This document shows positions 36,729 through 44,547 of a stretch of DNA of 64,000 nt, piece by piece. The position numbers were made by a program, and so were the translations under genes. This DNA is from Lysinibacillus sp. 2017. GTDB lineage: Bacteria > Bacillota > Bacilli > Bacillales_A > Planococcaceae. The notes under the pieces were generated by a model. The model made no database searches. It was not told where the DNA came from and saw only the letters and a list, made by a program, of their open reading frames with translations. The DNA lies in assembly GCF_003073375.1 (NCBI RefSeq), contig NZ_CP029002.1:606001-670000 (forward strand), given 5' to 3'. How positions within the stretch are numbered: the first letter of the stretch is position 1; each line of letters starts with the position of its first letter.

Positions 36729-36841
36729 AAAATAGGGAATTTCACTCATATCTGAAAAAGTAACAAAGTTGTCAATGAAAAATTGGTCACGTTATGTATA
36801 ATGAATGTAGAGTATTTTCGGACGAATAAGGGGGAGGACCA

Positions 36842-37252
36842 ATGGCTGAGTTAAGAAATTGCCCGATGTGTGATGATTTTTTCAATTACACGGGATTACG
36901 CGAAGTTTGTCATAATTGTGCGCAAAAAGAAGAAGATATGTACCAAGTTGTGTACCGTTTTTTACGTAAACGTGAAAACCGTGCAGCGAATGTTGATCGT
37001 ATTATCGAGGCAACGGGTGTTGAAAAGGATTTACTTTACAAGTGGGTACGAAAAGGGCGTTTACACCCAGCTGTATTCCCAAGCTTAGGTTATCCATGTG
37101 ATAACTGCGGGCATTTAACAACGAAGGGCAAGCTTTGTGATAACTGCCAAAGTGAGCTCAAATCAGATTTACGTACATTTGAAGCGGCAAAGGAATTCCG
37201 TCAAGATGTGGTGCGCCGTGATCGTGGGACATACCATTCAGAAAAAAAATAA
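36842..37252 (+). CDS. yvyF: Flagellar-operon zinc-finger protein YvyF
   Basis: 136 aa; ATG with GGGGGAGGA. 'CPMCDDFFNYTGLREVCHNC' and 'CDNCGHLTTKGKLCDNCQ' form two zinc ribbons around a small HTH-like helical part ('VDRIIEATGVEKDLLYKWVRKGRL'). Matches the TIGR03826/YvyF family, present in front of flgM in many Bacillales. A regulatory role in flagellar gene expression is suspected. Here it is cut off from flgM by a terminator and a 1-kb repeat cluster. Confidence 0.93.
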   Translation: MAELRNCPMCDDFFNYTGLREVCHNCAQKEEDMYQVVYRFLRKRENRAANVDRIIEATGVEKDLLYKWVRKGRLHPAVFPSLGYPCDNCGHLTTKGKLCDNCQSELKSDLRTFEAAKEFRQDVVRRDRGTYHSEKK

Positions 37253-37265
37253 TCATTGTAGCAGG

Positions 37266-37302
37266 CGAAGTCTTATAAATAGGACTTCGTTTTTATTTTT
37301 AG
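37266..37302 (+). terminator. Terminator of yvyF
   Basis: CGAAGTC / GACTTCG stem with a 10-nt loop, followed by a T-rich tail. Confidence 0.7.
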
Positions 37303-37319
37303 TAAAATTAGATAAGTAG

Positions 37320-38045
37320 CGGTAGTCAATATTAATAAAGATGTTATTAAAGTGTATCGAGTATTGGCAGGCTGGGCGCCCAGATTCGCAAAGATATGTT
37401 GCACATATCTGTACGACTCTTTTTTGTGCCTTGTGCTAGGCCTGCCAAATCAAAGTGTAATCCATTCTACTTTTGCATGTATTCAGGGGCGGCGCTGTTG
37501 ACGAGCAAAGGCGCCGTTTTTCTTTGAAGCGAGTCCGTTGAATTTTGTGAGCAAGGGGATTGTCAGAGCTGGTCAAATTCTAATAAATATTCTATTAAGG
37601 TGTTTCATTTTTGGCAGGCGACCGCATATCAGCAGCAGGGTCACGTGGTACGTGTCCCTACTACTGATACTGTTGCGGTGTGCTAGGCCTGCCAAATCAA
37701 AGTGTAATCCATTATGCCTTTGCATGAATTCAGGGGCGGCGCTGTTGGCGAGCAAAGGCGCCGTTTACTTTTAAAGCGAGTCCGTTGAATTTTGTGAGCA
37801 AGGGGATTGTCAGAGCTGGTCAAATTCTAATAAATATTCTATTAAGGTGTTTCATTTTTGGCAGGCGACCGCATATCAGCAGCAGGGTCACGTGGTACGT
37901 GTCCCTACTACTGATACTGTTGCGGTATGCTAGGCCTGCCAAATCAAAGTGTAATCCATTATGCCTTTGCATATATTCAGGGGCGGCGCTGTTGACGAGC
38001 GAAGGCGCCGTTTTTCTTTAAAGCGAGTCCGTTGAATTTGGTAGA
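37320..38045 (+). repeat. Family A repeat cluster 5, three forward units
   Basis: Main hairpins at 37364-37448 (AGAGTCG-type core with one change, AGATTCG), 37611-37695 and 37859-37942. The last two have the ACCGCATATCAGCAGCAGGG core otherwise seen in cluster 1, but closed by TTGGCAGGC / GCCTGCCAA instead of GACGGGC / GCCCGTC. Units two and three are almost identical over 248 bp. Confidence 0.92.
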
Positions 38046-38220
38046 GCAAGGGGATTGTTACATCTATTCCTTTTATAAAGGGATGATTAGGCTGTATTAG
38101 TTGGCATTGCCTTATCTTCTAAATCTCTAGATAAATGAGTTCACAGTATTTTGATGTTAAATAATTACACTGTGATAATCCTTCTGACCAACCGCATAGG
38201 AATGATTATCTATATAAACC
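38046..38220. other. Junction segment between inverted repeat arrays (cluster 5)
   Basis: An AT-rich spacer sharing 'CTAGATAAATGAGTTCACAG' and 'GCATAGGAATGATTATCTAT' with the junction of cluster 4. No gene seen. Confidence 0.7.
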
Positions 38221-38440
38221 GACTGGCGCCTTGCCCCGCACAGCGCCAGCACGTGAATACAAGCAAAAGGAAAATGGATACACCTTGAATGGGAGGGCCT
38301 AACACACAGCACAAAGAACATTCGCAGAGACTCTTGCAAAGAGGCTTTGTGAATGTGTGCTGCGCCCGCCCAAACGAAACACCCGAATCACCACCGTAAT
38401 AAAGGGCGAATTCACTGTGACTTTCCCTACTATATAAAAA
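38220..38440 (-). repeat. Family A repeat cluster 5, single reverse unit
   Basis: Second hairpin CTGGCGCC...GGCGCCAG-type at 38221-38250. Main hairpin at about 38289-38372 (TGGGAGGGC / GCCCGCCCA, one arm mismatch), nearly the same as the unit at 31907. It lies just before the flgM promoter. Confidence 0.88.
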
Positions 38441-38505
38441 TTTGACCATATAAGAAAAATTCACCAGATACGACAGCTAAATTGCCCATTTTTCAAAAGA
38501 AATCA

Positions 38506-38532
38506 TAAACAATTTTCTGATACAACCGAAAT
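38506..38532 (+). promoter_or_regulatory. Candidate SigD promoter of the flgM operon
   Basis: TAAA-N15-ACCGAAAT, close to the SigD consensus TAAA-N15-GCCGATAA, 43 bp before flgM. B. subtilis flgM also has a SigD-dependent promoter. Confidence 0.55.
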
Positions 38533-38574
38533 ATATTGTAGACAGAGGATTTAATTGAGGGGAGGCCTATTAAG

Positions 38575-38835
38575 ATGAAGATTAATCCAATTGGTATACA
38601 AGCCATTCAATCCTACAAAAATCAAACACGTGTTGCCAAAAGTGAAAATACGTCAAAAACATTTGCGGATCATATCGAAATTTCTTCAAAAGCAAAAGAA
38701 ATGCAGTCAACGTCAACGTATGCAAACGAACGCGCGGAACGCATGAAAAAGTTGAAGGAAGACATTGATTCAGGGAATTACAAAGTAGATGCCAAACAAG
38801 TTGCAGCAGATATGCTGAAGTACTATCGCCGTTAA
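38575..38835 (+). CDS. flgM: Anti-sigma-D factor FlgM
   Basis: 86 aa; ATG with GGGGAGG. Begins 'MKINPIGIQAIQSYKNQ', the usual FlgM start. The SigD-binding C-terminal half has 'RAERMKKLKEDIDSGNYKVDAKQVAADMLKYY'. It binds and inhibits SigD until the hook is complete. First gene of flgM-flgN-flgK-flgL. Small spacing (36 nt) to flgN. Confidence 0.95.
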   Translation: MKINPIGIQAIQSYKNQTRVAKSENTSKTFADHIEISSKAKEMQSTSTYANERAERMKKLKEDIDSGNYKVDAKQVAADMLKYYRR

Positions 38836-38871
38836 TTCCTAAAATAATAGTTAAGTAAGGGAGAGCTCCGT

Positions 38872-39381
38872 ATGATGTCGATTGAAAAAATCGTAGCAAC
38901 GCTGGAAAAGCTAGAAAAAATGCATAAAAGTCTACTCGAATTAGCGATTGCTAAGACAGAATATATCAAGCTTGGCGATATGGAAAAGTTAGATCAGCAA
39001 ATCAAAAACGAGCAAGCCCATGTAGCAGCGATTGATACACTTGAGCAACAGCGTCAGTTGATGGTAACGGATTACCTACGAGCAAAAGGAATTGCTTTCA
39101 CTGACATACCAACTGTAGCTGAGTTGATCGAAGCTGCTGAAGATTCGGAATCAAAGGAAGCATTAGCAAGCGTGAGAAACCGTCTAGTCGACTTACTCGG
39201 AAAACTAAAAACACAAAATGATTTAAATCAAAAAATGGTATTTAACTCATTACAATTTGTCAATATTACACTCGATTCGATGCGACCACAGCGTCAAAAC
39301 CAGCAGTTCAACTACTCCGGTGCAGAAGTTCGAGGTAATTCAGAAGTCGCTCGAAAATCATTTAACGAATTTAAAGCCTAA
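38872..39381 (+). CDS. flgN: Flagellar export chaperone FlgN (YvyG)
   Basis: 169 aa; start ATG 38872 with AAGGGAGAG upstream. All-helical FlgN family: 'IVATLEKLEKMHKSLLELAIAKTEYIKLGDMEKLDQQIKNEQ...' and a second helix pair 'LVDLLGKLKTQNDLNQKMVFNSLQFVNITLDSM'. It chaperones the hook-filament junction proteins FlgK and FlgL encoded just downstream. Followed by a terminator-like hairpin, so some transcription may stop before flgK. Confidence 0.92.
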   Translation: MMSIEKIVATLEKLEKMHKSLLELAIAKTEYIKLGDMEKLDQQIKNEQAHVAAIDTLEQQRQLMVTDYLRAKGIAFTDIPTVAELIEAAEDSESKEALASVRNRLVDLLGKLKTQNDLNQKMVFNSLQFVNITLDSMRPQRQNQQFNYSGAEVRGNSEVARKSFNEFKA

Positions 39382-39389
39382 ACGCATGT

Positions 39390-39430
39390 AAGAAAACGCA
39401 TGCAGCGAGTTGTACATGCGTTTTCTTATT
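39390..39430 (+). terminator. Hairpin terminator between flgN and flgK
   Basis: AAGAAAACGCATG / CATGCGTTTTCTT perfect 13-bp stem with a 12-nt loop. The T-run is within the stem. It may attenuate rather than block flgK transcription. Confidence 0.65.
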
Positions 39431-39490
39431 GTTTAGTTATGGCTTTTGCTACATAACTTTATCAAACTATAAAAAGGGAGGCCCAAAAAC

Positions 39491-41047
39491 ATGCGCTCAA
39501 CATTTATGGGACTTGAAGCAAGTAAACGCGGACTTTATACACAACAATCGGCCCTTTATACAACAGGCCATAACATTTCAAATGCCAACACAGATGGCTA
39601 CACACGCCAACGCGTTAACATGGAAACAACACCAGGTTATCCGGGTTCAGGCTTAAACTCACCAACAACAGCAGGGCATATCGGTACAGGTGTAGAAGCA
39701 CAATCGGTTCAACGTATTCGCGACCAATTCGTAGACCGCCAATTCCGTCAAGAGACGAACAAATTAGGTTACTGGGAAGCGACAACACGAACAATTTCTC
39801 AAATGGAAGATGTAATGTCTGAACCTTCTGAGTTTGGGGTCAACCAAGCTTTCACAGATTTTTGGAAAGCAATGGAGGATATAAACACCAATCCAAAAGA
39901 CACAGCAGCACGACAAGTGTTGATTTCGAGAGGTCAATCGTTAGCGGAATCATTCAATTACATGGATACGCAGTTAAAGTTAATCCAAGGGAATATCGGA
40001 AACGAAATTGACGTAACTACTCAAAAAGCAAACAATATATTAAAACAAATCGCAGAACTAAATAAGCAAATTATATCAGTTGAGCCAAATGGCTACATGC
40101 CAAATGATTTATATGATGCACGTGACGTTTTACTCGATCAACTAAATGACATCATGCCAGTATCTGTTTCATACGAAAAATCAGGTGGTAACGCATTAGC
40201 AATCGCTGAAGGTAGTATGACGGTAACGTATAAAGCGTATCCAGATGGCGAGGAATTTACGTTAGTTCAAGGTAGAGAATATGCTACTATCAATGCCATG
40301 GATAACAAGGGCGGACCAGTTGATGGTGATGTAGATGAGACTGATACAAATAGCTACTATTCATTCGCTGGTTTAGCAATTTCAGCTATCGGCTATCCAC
40401 CAACAGCAACAGTAGATGTATCTGTTCAATACGCAAACATGGAGCCAAGCAAAGGTAGTCTTAACGGATTAATTGATTCTTATGGCTATACGGAAGGCAC
40501 TAATACTAAAGGGATTTACCCAGAAATGCTTTCTCAGCTTGATAACTTAGCAAAAGAATTTATTACTGTATTCAATGAACAGCATTCAAAAGGTTATGAC
40601 ATTGGCGATCCATCCACACAGGGAACAGCTTTCTTCTCGGGTGACTCAGCAAGATCATTTGGCGTACTTATTACAGAGCCGAAAAAAGTAGCTGCATCAA
40701 GTGCAACGGGTGAAGAAGGTAACAACAAAAATATGTTGGAGCTCGCAAAACTTCAATCAGCGGTTCAAAAAGAACTACAAGGCGGTACATTCCAATCATT
40801 CTACAAATCATTAATTGGTGATTTAGCCGTTAAAGGTCAACAAGCAGTGACATTAGAGTACAACTCCGGCACATTACGCCTACAAATCGAAAAAAACCGA
40901 GCATCTCACAATTCTGTATCACTAGATGAAGAGATGACAAACATGATTACATTCCAACAAGCATACAACGCCAACGCACGTATGATTACCGTAATCGACG
41001 AAACATTAGACAAAATCATCAACGGCATGGGCCGCGTAGGATTATAA
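39491..41047 (+). CDS. flgK: Hook-filament junction protein FlgK (HAP1)
   Basis: 518 aa; ATG with AAAGGGAGG. The N-terminal flagellar rod domain is 'STFMGLEASKRGLYTQQSALYTTGHNISNANTDGYTRQRV'. The C-terminal conserved helix has 'SVSLDEEMTNMITFQQAYNANARMITVIDETLDKIINGMG'. The central region (~200-400) is the variable surface part. Secreted through the flagellar export apparatus, it caps the hook before filament growth. 44 nt before flgL, same operon. Confidence 0.97.
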   Translation: MRSTFMGLEASKRGLYTQQSALYTTGHNISNANTDGYTRQRVNMETTPGYPGSGLNSPTTAGHIGTGVEAQSVQRIRDQFVDRQFRQETNKLGYWEATTRTISQMEDVMSEPSEFGVNQAFTDFWKAMEDINTNPKDTAARQVLISRGQSLAESFNYMDTQLKLIQGNIGNEIDVTTQKANNILKQIAELNKQIISVEPNGYMPNDLYDARDVLLDQLNDIMPVSVSYEKSGGNALAIAEGSMTVTYKAYPDGEEFTLVQGREYATINAMDNKGGPVDGDVDETDTNSYYSFAGLAISAIGYPPTATVDVSVQYANMEPSKGSLNGLIDSYGYTEGTNTKGIYPEMLSQLDNLAKEFITVFNEQHSKGYDIGDPSTQGTAFFSGDSARSFGVLITEPKKVAASSATGEEGNNKNMLELAKLQSAVQKELQGGTFQSFYKSLIGDLAVKGQQAVTLEYNSGTLRLQIEKNRASHNSVSLDEEMTNMITFQQAYNANARMITVIDETLDKIINGMGRVGL

Positions 41048-41090
41048 TAAACAACTTAGACTAGACAACTAGAAAGAAGGATATTTCAAC

Positions 41091-41978
41091 ATGCGCGTTA
41101 CACAATCAATGCTATCGAGCAATTTGCTTCGAAACCTGAATACAAGCTACACCAAGATGAGTAAACTCCAAGAACAAATTGAATCAGGGAGCATTATTAG
41201 TCGCCCATCTGATGACCCAGTAGTCGCAGTAAAAGGAATGGGCTATCGCGTAGATATAGATAAAATCGAACAATATCAGCGTAATATTGGAGAAGTAAAC
41301 ACATGGATCGATACAACGGATGATGCATTAGATCAAGTTGGTACATCGTTAATTCGTGTGCAAGAATTAGTGACACAAGCAGCAAATGATTCGAATACGG
41401 ATGATGAACGTAAAAAAATCGAAGCTGAAATTGATCAAATTCAACAACAAATCCGAGATATCGCTAATACGAAAGTCGGAGAAAACTATATTTTTTCAGG
41501 GACAAATACGAATACACCACTTTATACGGATACAAAAGCAGGTACTATGCAAACTGGTACAGGTTTGGCAGAAACAATTACAATTAATGTGTTTGACGGT
41601 GTAACAATGCAAGTAAATATCGAAGGAGAGGACTTTTTTTCAAAAATCGATACAATGATGACAGATGTATCGAATGCATTAAAAAAAACAGATTCTTCAG
41701 GCCAAGAAATTGGCGATTTACTTAATAGAATTCAAGGACAATCTAATGTAGTATTAGAACAACGTGCAGTTGTTGGTGCAAGACAAAATCGTGCAGAGTT
41801 AATGGCAAACCGCCTATCTATGCAGGAAATCAATGTAACAAAGCAGATGTCTAATAACGAAGACACAGATTACTCAAAAGCAATTACAGAAATGACAACA
41901 GCCGAATCAATCCACCAAGCCTCTCTTTCGGTTGGTGCTAAAATTATTCAACAGACTTTAGTAGATTTCATCCGTTAA
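41091..41978 (+). CDS. flgL: Hook-filament junction protein FlgL (HAP3), copy 1
   Basis: 295 aa; ATG with AGAAAGAAGG. N-terminal flagellin-like helix 'MRVTQSMLSSNLLRNLNTSY', then 'ISRPSDDPVVAVKGMGYRVDIDKIEQYQRNIGEVNTWIDTTDDALDQVGT'. C-terminal helix 'MSNNEDTDYSKAITEMTTAESIHQASLSVGAKIIQQTLVDFIR'. Normal length for FlgL (~300 aa). Its last codons form part of a perfect 18-bp stem (41955-41996). A second copy follows. Confidence 0.95.
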   Translation: MRVTQSMLSSNLLRNLNTSYTKMSKLQEQIESGSIISRPSDDPVVAVKGMGYRVDIDKIEQYQRNIGEVNTWIDTTDDALDQVGTSLIRVQELVTQAANDSNTDDERKKIEAEIDQIQQQIRDIANTKVGENYIFSGTNTNTPLYTDTKAGTMQTGTGLAETITINVFDGVTMQVNIEGEDFFSKIDTMMTDVSNALKKTDSSGQEIGDLLNRIQGQSNVVLEQRAVVGARQNRAELMANRLSMQEINVTKQMSNNEDTDYSKAITEMTTAESIHQASLSVGAKIIQQTLVDFIR

Positions 41979-41996
41979 GATGAAATCTACTAAAGT
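41955..41996 (+). terminator. 18-bp hairpin overlapping the flgL copy 1 stop codon
   Basis: ACTTTAGTAGATTTCATC-cgttaa-GATGAAATCTACTAAAGT, with the stop codon in the loop. No U-tract follows, so it may stabilise the 3' end rather than terminate. The same hairpin ends flgL copy 2. Confidence 0.6.
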
Positions 41997-42133
41997 TCAA
42001 TAAATAACGTAACCCATAAATAATACAAAGTTCTATTCGTGAAGTGGCAAAACACATTCAACATTAGATCATACATCCAGAAACCACAGTGTTTACACCA
42101 TTTCAAAATTTCTATTTTGAAAGGGGAATGGCA

Positions 42134-43129
42134 ATGCGCGTTACACAATCGATGTTATCAAGCAATATGCTTCGAAATTTAAATAATAGCTATAATAAAA
42201 TGGCAAAATATCAAAATATGTTAGAGTCAGGGATGAAGATTTCTCGACCATCTGATGATCCAGTCGTAGCGGTAAAAGGCATGGGTTACCGAGTAGAGTT
42301 AGATAAAAATGTGCAGTATCAACGTAATATGGATCAAGCACATTCTTGGTTAGACTCAACAGATGAATCATTAGATCAAGTCGGCACTGTTCTTATTCGC
42401 GTAAAAGAATTAATCGTCCAAGCAGCGAATGATACGAACACTAAGGAAGAACGTGAAAAAGTACTTGGTGAAATTAAACAACTTCGTGAACATGTACAAG
42501 ACTTAGGAAACACAAAAGTCGGAGAAAACTATATTTTTTCAGGTACGAAAACAGGAAGTCCATTATTCGTAAATAATCCAGACCTAACAATTGGTGGAAA
42601 AATACTGAATGAAACAGAATTGGGAACTTTAGCAACTTCTACAGCTACATCACCAGTAGCTGGTCAAAAGTCAGTAGAAATCAATGTTTTCGATGGAATA
42701 ACAGTACAAGTAAATACGGATGGTATGAAATTATTCAATGATATTGATGGCTATTTAAAAGGTGTGGAAGACTTATTAAACCGTCATAATACAATGACAC
42801 CAGACGATGAAGCAACGGGTCAAGAAATCGGTGACTTACTAGGTGTATCGGGAAGTGGTTCGTCGGCAACAGTACAATTTTTAGACGGTATTACTGAAAA
42901 AGTATTAGAAGTACGTGCTACAGTAGGTGCACGCCAAAACCGTCTTGAATTAATGGAAAATCGTTTATCGATGCAAGAAATCAACGTCACAAAGCAAATG
43001 TCTATTAATGAAGACACTGACTATTCGAAAACGATTACCGACATGGTAACAGCCGAATCCATCCACCAAGCAGCATTGTCTGTAGGAGCAAAAATTATTC
43101 AGCAAACTTTAGTAGATTTCATCCGTTAA
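42134..43129 (+). CDS. FlgL paralogue, copy 2
   Basis: 331 aa from ATG 42134 with AAGGGG 7 nt upstream (ATG 42128 is too close to the RBS). Ends and core match copy 1 closely: 'MRVTQSMLSSNMLRNLNNSYNKMAK', 'ISRPSDDPVVAVKGMGYRVELDKNVQYQRNMD', 'VGENYIFSGTKTGSPLF' and 'MQEINVTKQMSINEDTDYSKTITDMVTAESIHQAALSVGAKIIQQTLVDFIR'. The middle (~150-260) is longer and diverged. This is a tandem duplication of the junction protein; it could form a two-layer junction or a variant used under other conditions. The 110-bp spacer has no clear promoter. Intact. Confidence 0.93.
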   Translation: MRVTQSMLSSNMLRNLNNSYNKMAKYQNMLESGMKISRPSDDPVVAVKGMGYRVELDKNVQYQRNMDQAHSWLDSTDESLDQVGTVLIRVKELIVQAANDTNTKEEREKVLGEIKQLREHVQDLGNTKVGENYIFSGTKTGSPLFVNNPDLTIGGKILNETELGTLATSTATSPVAGQKSVEINVFDGITVQVNTDGMKLFNDIDGYLKGVEDLLNRHNTMTPDDEATGQEIGDLLGVSGSGSSATVQFLDGITEKVLEVRATVGARQNRLELMENRLSMQEINVTKQMSINEDTDYSKTITDMVTAESIHQAALSVGAKIIQQTLVDFIR

Positions 43130-43451
43130 GATGAAATCTACTAAAGTTCTGTACCGAAAGCGAAGCGGCAGGTACAAACGTTTTTAGAGAATGAAGATTT
43201 CATCCGTTAAGATGAAATCTACTAAAGTTCTGTACCGAAAGCGAAGCGGCAGGTACAAACGTTTTTAGAGATGAAAGATTTCATCCGTTAAGGTGAAATC
43301 TACTAAAGTTCTGTACCGAAAGCGAAGCGGCAGGTACAAACGTTTATAGAGAATGAAGATTTCATCCGTTAAGATGAAATCTACTAAAGTTCTGTACCGA
43401 AAGCGAAGCGGCAGGTACAAACGTTTTTAGAGAATGAAGATTTCATTCGCT
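43106..43451 (+). repeat. 81-bp tandem repeat built from the flgL copy 2 3' end
   Basis: Four full 81-bp units start at 43115, 43196, 43277 and 43358, and a fifth partial one at 43439. Each holds AGATTTCATC...GATGAAATCT (the end of flgL, including 'TTTCATCCGTTAA') and a second hairpin TGTACC...GGTACA. The first unit is the real gene end; stem 43106-43147 contains the stop codon. Units differ by a few bases only. The T-rich 'CGTTTTTAGAG' ends each. Confidence 0.95.
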
Positions 43452-43522
43452 AGAATCCATAAAACAAATACAAAGCGTTTGGACATGCTCCAAACGCTTT
43501 TACTCTAAAGGGAGGGACAAGG

Positions 43523-44089
43523 ATGCGATTCCCGCAAATACAAATTAATACAACCGATATAAAAATGGACTATACGATTACTAAGCCATTTCAGCGTATC
43601 GAACAGCCACAAGCTAACTTAAATATTGAACAACCAGCAGCAACGCTAGAAATTAATACGACAAATGCACGACTTGATATTAACATGGACCAAATGTGGC
43701 GTGATTTAGGTATGAAGCCAACAGGTGAATTTATTAAAGAATATGCACAAATGGGACGACAAGAATCACTAAAAGGGATTTCTCGTCGTGTAAGTGAAGG
43801 CGAACAAATGATGAATAGTGCTGGTAAAGGTCAAGGCCGAGGAACGATTCAAGGAATTGCCAAGCAAAACCATGGCCCGCATCGTGTAGGTCCATTCAAT
43901 ATTAAATTTATCCCATCGATTGGCTCGGTTGATGTCAACATTACACCAGGTACAACAGATGTGAACATTACGCGCAATGCACCGAAAATTGACGTTCAAG
44001 TGAACAAACCGAGAATGGACTTCACTTACGGTAAAGTAAGTGGCAAAATGATTGTAAGGCCAGATGTTGAGATTGATGTACGCGGCTAA
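43523..44089 (+). CDS. yviE: DUF6470 family protein YviE
   Basis: 188 aa; ATG with AAAGGGAGG. Begins 'MRFPQIQINTTDIKMDYTI' and is built of short beta repeats ('IEQPQANLNIEQPAATLEINTTNARLDINMDQ', 'VDVNITPGTTDVNITRNAPKIDVQVNKPRMDF') around a helical middle ('YAQMGRQESLKGISRRVSEGEQMMN'). Known only from the flagellar locus between flgL and fliW; function unknown. 14 nt before fliW, so co-transcribed with fliW and csrA. Confidence 0.92.
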   Translation: MRFPQIQINTTDIKMDYTITKPFQRIEQPQANLNIEQPAATLEINTTNARLDINMDQMWRDLGMKPTGEFIKEYAQMGRQESLKGISRRVSEGEQMMNSAGKGQGRGTIQGIAKQNHGPHRVGPFNIKFIPSIGSVDVNITPGTTDVNITRNAPKIDVQVNKPRMDFTYGKVSGKMIVRPDVEIDVRG

Positions 44090-44103
44090 AAGGAGAGAAA
44101 CAC

Positions 44104-44547
44104 ATGAACATTGAAACAAAATTTTTAGGCGAAGTCGAAATCCAAGAAACTGAAATACTTACATTTGAAAATGGATTACCAGGATTCCCAAATAACAAAA
44201 AATATATCCTTTTAGGTTTAGATGCAGATTTACCGATTGCTCTCTTACAATCTACAGAAGAAGCATCATTAGGCTTTGTCGTAGCGTACCCATTTGCATT
44301 CAAAAAGGATTATGCATTTGACTTAAGTGAAGAAGACAAAACAGAATTAAAGCTAGTCGACGAAAAAGACGTAGCTGTTTATACAGTACTGACATTAAAA
44401 GAAAACTTCCCAGAATCAACAATGAATTTACTAGCGCCAATCATTCTTAATACGAAAGAAAAGCTAGGGAAACAAATTGTATTGCAAGATAGCGGACAAT
44501 ATCCATTACGCCATCAAGTAGGAGTAGCTGAAGGAAGTGTAAAATAA
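44104..44547 (+). CDS. fliW: Flagellar assembly factor FliW
   Basis: 147 aa; ATG with AAAAGGAG. 'FLGEVEIQETEILTFENGLPGFPNNKKYILLGLDADLPIALLQSTEEASLGFVVAYPF' is the FliW signature. FliW binds CsrA and frees hag mRNA; it also binds flagellin, so flagellin levels feed back on translation. It abuts csrA with no gap. The whole loop partner set (fliW, csrA, hag) is present here. Confidence 0.96.
   Translation: MNIETKFLGEVEIQETEILTFENGLPGFPNNKKYILLGLDADLPIALLQSTEEASLGFVVAYPFAFKKDYAFDLSEEDKTELKLVDEKDVAVYTVLTLKENFPESTMNLLAPIILNTKEKLGKQIVLQDSGQYPLRHQVGVAEGSVK

Noticed and set aside
5757-38440. Family A arrays as CRISPR
   Set aside because: Units are 220-250 bp and fully repeated with no unique spacers; no cas genes are in the window.
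5757-38440. Family A units as integron attC sites
   Set aside because: They do not frame gene cassettes, no integrase is seen, and the GTTRRRY/RYYYAAC core sites are absent.
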